64,000 nucleotides of DNA from Ampelomyces quisqualis (lineage: Eukaryota; Ascomycota; Dothideomycetes; Pleosporales; Phaeosphaeriaceae), in NCBI GenBank assembly GCA_018398575.1, contig JAGTXZ010000003.1:2914001-2978000 (forward strand), in the 5' to 3' direction. The notes under the pieces are model-generated. The model saw only the letters and a program-made list of their open reading frames with translations, did no database searches and had not been told where the DNA came from. The number at the start of each line of letters is the position of its first letter. The stretch's first letter is position 1. The position numbers and the translations under genes were made by a program. Of this stretch, positions 10,486 to 19,229 are shown piece by piece.

Positions 10486-10995
10486 AAAAGATAATAGAAG
10501 AGAGGAGGTAGTAGTAGTAGTAGGCTTAGAAGAAGTCTTTGAGTTGTCTTGTTTAAACTCTTAGAGAGAGAAAGCAAGTACTTAAATACTTAGCTTTTAG
10601 TTCTAGAGCCTTCTATTATATTAGTAATATAGAATATACTAGAATCTTAATTTGTAAGCATTAGTAATAGAAACGTCTTAGATCTGCTTAGAAATCTAGT
10701 ATTAGTAATAAAGACTAGTCTAGAAGCTTCTAGCTATTTCTAGTTACTTCTACTAGAAGCTTCTAGACTAGTCTTTATTACTAATACTAGATTTCTAAGC
10801 AGATCTAAGACGTTTCTATTACTAATGCTTACAAATTAAGATTCTAGTATATTCTATATTACTAATATAATAGAAGGCTCTAGAACTAAAAGCTAAGTAT
10901 TTAAGTACTTACTTTCTCTCTCTAAGAGTTTGAACAAGACAACTCAAAGACTTCTTCTAAGTCTACTACTACTACCTTCTCTCTTCTATATCTTT
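10486..10995. repeat. large near-perfect palindrome between the two transposon genes
   Basis: The left arm 10486-10733 and right arm 10753-10995 are inverse copies around a 19-bp spacer. The differences I found are three transitions (for example ACTTG/ACTTA and AAGCC/AAGTC), one missing triplet and a few changes at the outer ends. The left arm ends just before the ATG of the minus-strand gene. The right arm ends about 160 bp before the likely transposase ATG. The palindrome therefore covers both presumed promoters, so the two genes may share duplicated, oppositely directed control sequence. A transcript crossing it would form a long hairpin. Confidence 0.8.
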
Positions 10996-11158
10996 ATACT
11001 ATATACTCTATATTCTAGAATATTCTAGCTTAAAAATCTACTATTACTAAGTAGAAACTACTAGAAGCTTCTAGAAAAATAATCTTAAGAAAAGTTTAAG
11101 ATTTACAATAGATATATCTTCTTATTTATTAAGTCTATATTAAAAGGTTTAATACAAT

Positions 11159-13384
11159 ATGCCTAGACCTAAAAAAGTTTCTATTTTAGATTAAAGCTTT
11201 ATTTTACCTCCTTTAGAAGCTAGCCATTTTATTTTTAAAGATAATCTATTTACTAGAGAACTTCTTCTACTAAATAGTAGTAATAATAATAAAGATAGAA
11301 TTAAAGTAAACTGTACAAATTGTAGTTATAATACTAAAGTTAAATAGCCTATTAACTATACTAATTTAATTATGCATTATAATAATAAGCATAAGAATTT
11401 AAATAGAGGGATAGTAGATATAGAAGAAAATAACTTAAGTATAGAAGATAGCTTTTCTTCTAATATTTCTAGCTCTACTTCTAGTAGAATAGCTAGAAAG
11501 AGGCCTATTAGTAACTACTTTGTTAAAGAAGAATATAGAGCTTTGCTTCTAAAGTTTATAGTAAATAATAACTTACCTTTTAGTTTAGTAGAAAGTACTA
11601 GCTTTAATAATTATATTAAGTATTTAAAAGAAGATATTCCTACTTTTAGTAGACAAACAATTAAAGAAGACTTAGATAAACTATATAATAGAGAATTAAA
11701 TAAAGTTAAAGATAGATTAAGTAAAAATACAAGTCGATTTTCTATTACTATAGATGAGTGGAACTCAGGTAATAATATAGACTTTTTAGCAGTAACATTA
11801 CACTATATTAATAGTAACTTTAAGCTAGAAAGTCTTCTTATAGGCTTTGAGTCTTTAGAAGAATATACTAGCTATACAGGAGTTATTTTATACAAACAAG
11901 TAAATAAGATACTACAAGAATTTAATATTAAAAGAAAGGTTATAGCAATTACTAGAGATAATGCCTCTCCTATTAATAGTCTAGTAAAAGAGTTACAAGA
12001 TAATTATAAAGTAAATCTAAATATTAATATAGAAGATAATAGATGTGTAGCACATATTCTAAATCTAATAAGTAATCAATTTCTTATGTTTATATTCTTT
12101 ATTCCTAATAGTAGTAAAGGCTTTAATACTACTATTAATAGTCTAAAGCAAGATCAAAACTATCTTATTCTCTATACAAAATACAAAGATCTCTCTAATA
12201 CTATTAGAAATCTAATTACTGCTATTAAGTATAATCATACATTAAAAAATACTTTTAAGAAGCTAGTAAAAAAGAACAAGCAACTAAACTATAATAATAT
12301 AGGTAAAGAAAAGCTAGTTAAAGATAATATAACTAGATGGTTATCTACTTATAATATGCTTGATAGATTTATCTATTTTAAAGAAGAAATAAACGAGTTA
12401 TTATCTCTTATAAGAGAAATGCCTACTAGTAGAAAGAAACAATTAAATATAGATAAGTTTAATATATTAGAAGAAGAGTAGAACTATATTATATATATTA
12501 GAGATTTATTAGAGCTATTTAGAAAGCCTACAATAAGATTTCAAGCTTCTAGCTACTCTACTATCTCTTTAGTAATACCATATATTTTTAGGCTACTAAG
12601 AAAGCTAGAATCTCTTTATTTTAATAGAGACAATAATATTAATTTTAATATATTTATTAAAACAGCTATTAAAGCTTCTTTAGATAAGCTTTTAGAGTAC
12701 TATCCTTTAAATAATACTAGAAGCTTAGATTCTAAGCTAAAAACTCTTGCTATAGCTACTGCTTTAGATCCGCACTTTAAACTTCAACTTTTTAGCAATT
12801 TATTTCCTAATAACTTTACTATAGAAAGTAGAGTTAAAGAACTACTTCTAGAACTATATTATAAATATAAAGAAGAGTATAATACTACTACTAGTAAAGA
12901 TAAAACTATAGATACTATAGATAGTATAAATAATATAGACTATAGTAGTGATAACGAATTTTATAGAGAAGATAATATTAATATAAATAGAGAAGAGATT
13001 TATATATACTTAGGAGAAGATACTATTTCTAAAGAAACTTCTATAGAAAACTATTATAACGTACATAAGCAAGATATGCCTATTATTTATAATATAGCAA
13101 GAGACTATCTTGCTATTCTTTCTACTTCTAGTCCTAGCGAGTCTACTTTTAGTATAGCAGGTAATATAGTTACTAAGCCTAGAAATAGACTTATATCTAC
13201 TACTATTAAACAGCTTATAATATTAAAGTCTTAGAATATTATAGAAAGAGAAGAAACTAAAGATAATAATCAAAAGAAAAATAGTTTAATTAAGTAAGTA
13301 AAAGATATAGATATAGAAAGTACTACTTCTATAGACTCTAGTACAAATAGTAGCTCTACTAGCACTATAATAGAGCTAATATAA
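11159..13384 (+). pseudogene. hAT transposase, interrupted by in-frame stops
   Basis: One reading frame carries the whole protein. A BED-type zinc finger has its CxxC near 11310 and its HxxxxH at about 11375-11392. The RNase-H-like core has ITIDEW (first catalytic Asp, codon 11753) and TRDNAS (second Asp, codon 11957). The C-terminal hAT dimerisation segment includes ARDYLAI, the catalytic Glu in SPSES (codon 13139) and RNRL. In-frame stops lie at 11192 (TAA), 11345, 12479 and 13232 (TAG), and 13295 (TAA). The TAGs at 12479 and 13232 occupy positions normally Trp in this family (the EEW and LKSW contexts), so TGG-to-TAG change is inferred; the TAAs fit CAA changes. The longest intact piece is 11372-12481 (369 aa). 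Codons are strongly A/T-ended. Confidence 0.8.
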
Positions 13385-14149
13385 TAAAGTAAATCTAAAA
13401 GAATTTATATAAAATAGTTATAATTTAAAGTTAATACAATAAAGTTAATATATTAGTAAGTATTAGAGAGTCTTACTACTTAGTTAGAGCTATATTATAT
13501 ATATTAATAAAGAGAATATTAAAAGCTTTACCTTTAAAAAGTCTTAGAAAATAGTAAGGTTATATATTATAACTACTCTAGTATCTTAGTAATTAATTTC
13601 TCTTCTAGAGGTATTATATTTAGACTAATGTTATTTAGACTAATGTTATATAAATAAATATTAACTATAAAATATTTAATCTTATATTACTACTACTTTG
13701 TATAGTTTATCTTTTAGCTATCTAATACTTTTACACTTATATATATATTACTTTCTAGTTATAAGTACTAATAGAATAAAAAAGTTTACTTCTTTCTCTT
13801 AGTTAATAGATATATAGTTCTCAAATAATATAGTCTATTTCTTTTAGCTTTACTTTATCTAATACTTAATATTCTAAAAAAATTAAAGTTATACTAATAA
13901 ATTAAGTATTATCTAGGTCTATAGCTTAATATACATACTTTAATTATAGTATTACTATTTATATTGTTATTTTAGAGTTTTAATTATTATATATACTAAG
14001 TAATATATACTATACTTACGTAGTTTTATTTAGTTTTAACTCTAGTATATATAGCTTAAAGTATATAACTATAGTAGTATTAATATAGTAATATACTTAT
14101 TTTCTACTATACTTTTAGGATTTTAAATAAAAAATATAATATTTAAAAG
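13385..14149. other. non-coding AT-rich right part of the hAT element
   Basis: No frame stays open here. A short tandem duplication reading TTTAGACTAATGTTAT occurs near 13617-13648. The rest is simple A/T-rich sequence leading into the right subterminal array. Confidence 0.5.
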
Positions 14150-14310
14150 TTACTATATAGTAAATAGTAAATTACTATTTTTACTATTATAGTAAATTAC
14201 TATTAGTAAATTACTATAAATAGTTCTTTACTATTATAGTAACTTACTACGTTTTTAGGCATAGTAATTACTATATAGTAATTACTTAGTAATTACTATT
14301 TTACTATTAT
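14150..14310. repeat. right subterminal array of TAGTAA/TTACTA motifs
   Basis: About 18 copies of TAGTAA or TTACTA in about 160 bp mirror the left array. Several are in the palindromic form TAGTAATTACTA. They are candidate transposase-binding sites, by analogy with other hAT elements. Confidence 0.6.
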
Positions 14311-14313
14311 CTG

Positions 14314-14321
14314 CATCCATG
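14314..14321. repeat. right terminal inverted repeat of the hAT element
   Basis: CATCCATG is the exact inverse of the left terminus CATGGATG. It is followed directly by the second copy of the target duplication. Confidence 0.75.
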
Positions 14322-14329
14322 CCACGTTG
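14322..14329. repeat. right 8-bp target-site duplication (CCACGTTG)
   Basis: Second copy of the octamer seen at 8462-8469, directly adjoining the right terminal repeat. GC-balanced DNA resumes at once. Confidence 0.85.
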
Positions 14330-14527
14330 CGCGCAGGTGGGACGATGCTCGCTCTCATGCGGACATGGGCGACGGCACGCGTTACACGGCAGCCATTCCC
14401 CGAGCTGGCGGTGTTGCCTTGTTCTGGTGGTGTCACAACGCCCAACATCAATCTAAAGTGCTGATGCACCTGTCGTGTCGTGGTCCTGGATGACTAAGGA
14501 AATCGCAAAAGGGGTCCACAACACCTC

Positions 14528-16102
14528 TCAAACCTTCCGCCAAGTGACCAGCCGCTTCACAAAAGTACTCCTCTTGAAGCCTGCTGGCACTGCTCCATCC
14601 GCATCGCCCTCTCCCTTCCCATCTATAGCAGCCTGCTTCTCGAGCTCGCCAATCTTCCACGCCCGCACCAGCCACAAAGATACCGCAGCACCAATGTACA
14701 TAAAGCCGGTGAACAGTATCGCGCCAGTGTAGCTTCCGTCATTGAACGCCACAATCTCCAGACCAATAGCTTCAGAGACTGTTGTCGGTTGTTAGCCAAC
14801 TTCTCGGCAGGGTAGACCAAAAGAAGACTTACAAGTCGTTGGCAAAACTAACACCAACCACGTCATACTCAACGCACTGGGCAGCCTCTTGAGTCCCATG
14901 ACTTCAGCAGTAACTGGTGCTGCAACAGCCCAAAAGGTACCCGCCACCATGCCACCGAGCATGGCGAAAAATACCACAACCCCAAAGCTCTTCGCAAACA
15001 TCCAAATCACCAAGCTGAACACCCCGCACGCGAACGTCATCGAGCTCGCCATGTTCAAGCGCCCAATAGTGTCGCTGAAATACCCAATCGGCGGCCTGCC
15101 CAAGGCCTGGCCCAAATTCAGCAGGGCGCCGATAATACTTCCTTGCCGCGCCGACAGCCCAATCGTTCTTGCGTAATTGGGCAACGAGAAGAGTAAAACA
15201 ACGTATCCCAACATACTCAAAAACCCAAACCCCATCAACCCACAAAACTCCACCCTCTTGAACAACCGCCAATCAAAGCTCAGCAGCACACTTCCAATCT
15301 GCGTATTCCGATCCTTGATCAACAGCGCACAAGACGTATTCACGACAAACGCCACAACCCCCAAGACGCGAAACGCCCACGGCAACCCAATATCCCTGAT
15401 CATCGCCTGTGCAGCAAGCGAGTACACCAACCCCCCGACGCCAGACCCAGCAGCCGAAATCCCATTCGCAAGAGACCGGTGCGAAGTAAACCACTGCGCA
15501 GCGATGCCCACGCTCCCAACAAACAGGAAACCCATGCCCCATCCGAAACACAGCCCCTGAGCAAAGAACAAGTGCGATATCTGGGTGGCGAAACTCGCGC
15601 CGATGAAACTTGCTGTCTCGAGTACGACGCCGATGAGCAGCGTCGTGCGGGTCGAGAAGCGCCGCGTTGTGCGTGTCGCGAGGGGCGAGACGATGAGCGC
15701 TTGGGAGATGGAGAGTCCGCCGATGAAGGCGTAGTGGAGACGCGTGGCGCCGGGGAAGACGTTGGTGGAGAGGTAGTATGCGAGGAAGACGGCGTAGGAC
15801 GAGTTTAGGCCCCAGGTGTGTGCGTTGATGGTTGCGCACGCGGCGACGCAGACCCAGCCGTAGCCGCCGTTGGGCGGGACGTCCATGTCTGATGTAGGTT
15901 TGCAAAGCGTCGTTGTGTTGTCCCGAGGAGGAGGAGGACCATATGCTGCTTTTTCCGGGGCTTGGCTAATGCCGTCTTCATTTGGGGATTCGCTGAGCTG
16001 GTTTACACGTCCGATGTTTTTCATCCTGCTGTCTGATCCTGTGATTCCTACCTCTTCACCACCTTCCACCGCTTTCTCGCGTTTTGGTCGTGCACGCGTC
16101 AT
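14528..16102 (-). CDS. MFS transporter, monocarboxylate-porter (MCT) type
   Basis: Two exons: 16102-14833 and 14778-14528 (54-bp intron, GTAAGT...CAACAG), giving 506 residues. After a hydrophilic N-terminus of about 75 residues comes the signature GGYGWVCV with INAHTWGLNSSYAVFLAYYL, typical of fungal MCT-like permeases in the first membrane helix. About twelve membrane segments follow in two halves, with a charged loop after the sixth. The second exon supplies the last helix (AFNDGSYTGAILFTGFMYIG) and a basic cytosolic tail. Family members carry monocarboxylates or related small acids across the plasma membrane; the substrate cannot be told from sequence. The start is the only ATG that retains the full N-terminus. 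The hAT insertion ends about 200 bp beyond its stop codon. Confidence 0.88.
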
Positions 16103-16567
16103 GGCCGGATATAATCTTGTTGGCCGTTATGATTCCTGGTCTGTGACGCAAGCCCATCTCCGTTGTATCAGGTAGTCATTGAACCGTCAGATCGTCATCG
16201 AGGAAACGCGTACTTATGAACAACAACCATGTTGCTGGAAGAGCCATCGTCGTTGCTGCGATCAAGCGTAGAAAAGTGGATATTATTGCCCGGGAATAAA
16301 TTCAAACTTTGACGTGACGCCCGAGACGCTAGATGAAAAGTGCGTGGTTGGTCGATTCGGCAGAAACAGCACGGACTTGCGGCGGATACCCGAGTATTTG
16401 CAAGCATAATGGCGGGGAGCAAGTAGTAGACCATGTCCAGATTATTCGAGTAATTCTACAAAGAAGACAAAAGAACGTCATGCTAGTCATGTCCATGTGA
16501 AATCCAACGCCTGGGGCAATTTGAAGCCTATCTGATATAACCCCTCACAAACGCCAAGTTCGGTCGT
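16103..16567. other. intergenic between two minus-strand genes
   Basis: I see no convincing gene. It would hold the promoter of the MFS transporter and the 3' end of the upstream conserved gene. The small open frames here lack any supporting feature. Confidence 0.5.
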
Positions 16568-17961
16568 TTACCTCGACTCGCACTGAGACATGAATCTGTA
16601 CATACCCTCAACGCCTTGATATTCCATCGGAGTATGCAGGTCCACATCTCCTGCCTCACTAGTGTGCAGACTTTCGTAGCCTGATGGCGATGACGATGAT
16701 AGCCACGGGTTGTGTTGTTCGGTGAAGTCTGCGAGGTCATCGAAGCTGTGCTCGGAATGTGTCGAAAAGGCTTCCGAATTGGCGCTCGATGGAGTCAACA
16801 TGTGCTGCCAGTGAATGACGGGCTGGACATGCTGACGATCGTTGACAGGTTTGTCAAAAAATGAGCACTCAGATGGTGTCTGGCTGGGGGCGAAAGGAAA
16901 GAGCAAGGCAATGTCGGTGCCAACAAACGAGTCGAAGTCTTCGTCTTGATGAACGACACCTCGTTGTACTTCGAGGTCGTTGCAAATCGTCTCTACACTT
17001 CCTGCGTCACATCCGGGGAAGTGAACCTTGAGAGTCGAGTGTTCGTACGAAATGGGAAGGTCGCCAAGCTCGGCCAGGCGCTCAAGGTCTTTCAAGACGG
17101 CAGACAATTCCTTGACCGCTCTCGAGAAGTCCACCGACAGGACGTCAAGGAGACCCTCGCTCTTGAGGGAATCCTTCTCTTGCGCGAAACCGAAACCCTT
17201 GACAGCTTTCAACGGGGTGAGAGCGGTGACGGTGGGGTTGATGTTGAAACTGAGGTAGGAGCCTGGCGTGGCCTTGGGGACCTTGTTCAAAGTGCGGTTG
17301 ACCTGATCCTGCAGAGCGGACACAGTCTTGAAGCGCTTCTCTCCGTTGTTTGGGTTGACGCCATCAAACTGGGCCTTCTGCCCGCCAACCAAGAATGCTC
17401 GCACAGCTTGTGATACGTTGTTGATGACCTGTCCAGGGGCCGCCGGGCCATGGCTGAAGTATCGAGCACCTCCGGCACGACCAGATCCCCAGCCATATCC
17501 TCCAGCAGTTCTGCCCAGTGTGCCTCCAGTCAGGTTAGGTCGAAGTGTCGAGGCAAATGGAGCACGGCCAGCCTGTGCATTCACAATAGATCCGATGCGC
17601 GACTTCGGGAAGGACGACTTGTCGAACTTGACGCCGGAGGAGCGGGATGCGGCGGTGGTGAATCGGCGAACGGCGGCGGAGATGGAGCTGTGTGTGGTGT
17701 ACCATCGACCCTTGCTCTGCTTGAGGAATGCAATGCGGTGGATGGGGTGAGTAGGGGTGTTGCGGGCAAGAATTGGCTGCAGCTGTGCAGTGGTGGGTCG
17801 TTGACCGGCTGGGAGCTGGTTCTGTATGTACTTCGCGGCGTGTCGCCAGGCAGCCCTTCTCGAGTCAGTCACCGATCCTTGCCGGGTGTCGCACAGACTT
17901 ACTTGAACACTTTTGCGTTCCTGGCTACCAGCGTATGTAATCGCACCACGCTCGGTGCCAT
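16568..17961 (-). CDS. conserved fungal protein of unknown function, probably mitochondrial (449 aa)
   Basis: Exon 1 (17961-17903) and exon 2 (17859 minus one base, 17858-16568) flank a 44-bp intron with donor GTAAGT. The spliced N-terminus begins MAPSVVRLHTLVARNAKVFK, which is basic and amphipathic like a mitochondrial presequence. It continues with RAAWRHAAKYIQNQL and, near residue 90, IHRIAFLKQSKGRWYTTHSSI. A Gly/Arg-rich stretch (GGYGWGSGRAGGARYFSHGP) follows, then a folded-looking central part and an acidic Ser-rich tail. Homologues in other filamentous ascomycetes are, from memory, sometimes labelled 'casein kinase II beta 2 subunit'. No CxxC zinc site of CK2-beta is visible, so I do not adopt that name. 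Confidence 0.8.
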
Positions 17962-18616
17962 GGTGATATGGTACTACCAGTGTCTGGTGGTGAGGAGGAA
18001 ACAGTCGAAGGGAGTGGGGAGAGATGGATGATGAGGCGCAGGGCAATGTCGCCACCGCAGGGTCCAGTCTACGACGACGGTCACATGCTCACCGCTCGGC
18101 CAACACGTTTCCATCTTCAACTGGGCCAATCAACGCCATTGCCATTTCCTGCGATTGACTCAAAGACGTGCATCACAATCAGGAACTCGGCTGCCCAACA
18201 TTGCCACTATGTCATTTTTCGTACTTTTACAAAATAAGCCCATGATTACAAAAGTCACATCGCTTGATACCCTCTCCTTCGAGCGAGCCTTGCGCAAGCA
18301 GACATGCTGAGAGGAGAATCGAATGAGGTTCTTTGAGTGTATTTCGAATGCCATGAAAACAAAGACGCCAGTCACAATGCCGTAGCTCCGTAGGGTCTCT
18401 GAGTATGTGTAAGGGAACCAGATCTGCCGACTACCGATGTGGACCAAGCAGCCCGGAGTGTGAAGTACAAGGATCCAATGGTATGCGAGGAAACAATCAA
18501 GGAAACAGGCTCAGTGCTTTCCATGTGCTAACGCCATTACACAAACTTTTGTTGGTGTATTAAACGCCTGGGGTAGAAGAAAACAGGGCGGAAATCTGAA
18601 TCGAAAATGGCACGTC
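17962..18616. other. intergenic, upstream of the conserved 449-aa gene
   Basis: Promoter region of the minus-strand gene starting at 17961, followed by about 500 bp in which I find no gene. The open frames are short and unsupported. Confidence 0.45.
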
Positions 18617-18960
18617 CTATGACATCAATGAAGCTAACATATCATCGTTCAGGAGCTTGAGAATGAGCTCTCGGTTGCGAGGATGAAGCCTGTCGTTGCT
18701 GAACGCAGCTCGCATTTCAGCGAGAGCTGCACGAGAATGGTTGTTTTCCGCTTTCATGAGGTCCATGCAATGGTGAGCCACTCGGCAGCGTCTTCGCAAG
18801 CGAAATGCCGAAATTCATCGTACATCCGAGTGTCGAAGTTTCGTTGTAGGAAATGTGACCAAACTTGGTAAAGAACGTCCATATCGGAAGGGGTAATACC
18901 GCAAGAAGCATCGTAGCACTGACAAAGCGCATTCAAACCAAAGAGGGCCTAAGTTTCATG
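18617..18960 (-). pseudogene. decayed DM15-like (LARP1 C-terminal type) fragment
   Basis: On the minus strand one frame (about 18936-18754) reads SDMDVLYQVWSHFLQRNF then RMYDEFRHFACEDA, a close match to the DM15 repeat of LARP1 proteins (pattern MxxLxxFWSxFLRxxFNxxMYxEFxxLAxEDA). The frame then breaks, and the neighbouring frame continues to 18617 with ALAEMRAAFSNDRLHPRNRE and a leucine-rich end. Upstream, in-frame stops interrupt the sequence. The fragment sits about 270 bp downstream of, and parallel to, the LARP1-type gene. It is probably a relic of that gene's C-terminal region or of a duplicate. Part of an unrecognised spliced 3' end of the neighbour is the alternative. Confidence 0.45.
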
Positions 18961-19229
18961 CGCAGAGTCCGATAGTATCGAAAGAACTGGCCATTATTGG
19001 TCCTTGAGCCAGTACAATCGCATAAGCACGGGAGAAGTCGGTCGAAATGACTGGGAAGCGCCAGAGGATAGCACAGAATTATGGCTGCCTGTACCGCTTT
19101 ATCGAGTTAGTCGATACGAGGAACGGCAAAGACGAATTCAAGGCTAAGGAGCTTACCTGTCCAAGAGATTGGTGCCGCTAATCTTGCTATGGCACGTCTC
19201 GCACCCCTTGGTTACTATGAATCGAACCA

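Larger units (their letters stand above)
8470..14321. mobile_element. complete hAT-type DNA transposon, 5852 bp, two divergent genes
   Basis: The boundaries follow from an 8-bp direct repeat CCACGTTG outside and an inverted CATGGATG...CATCCATG inside. The switch from GC-balanced to extremely AT-rich DNA falls at the same positions. Both ends carry subterminal arrays of TAGTAA/TTACTA. The interior holds a plus-strand hAT transposase with in-frame stops (11159-13384), a minus-strand spliced gene that stays open (9732-10481), and a palindrome between them (10486-10995). Eight-base target duplications and an RNase-H-like DDE transposase with a C-terminal dimerisation segment are established hAT traits. 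The poverty of CpA/TpG in non-coding parts fits repeat-induced point mutation, but a long nearly intact transposase frame and an intact partner gene suggest limited damage. The element landed in the intergenic region between the coiled-coil gene and the MFS transporter. Confidence 0.85.

Noticed and set aside
10482..10577. Upstream extension of the minus-strand transposon gene beginning at 10577
   Set aside because: The codon at 10577 is TTG, not ATG, and the extension lies within the palindrome arm. The first ATG is at 10481.
16568..17961. Naming this gene as casein kinase II beta subunit
   Set aside because: The zinc-binding CxxC...CxxC of CK2-beta is absent, so the label would rest on remembered annotations only.
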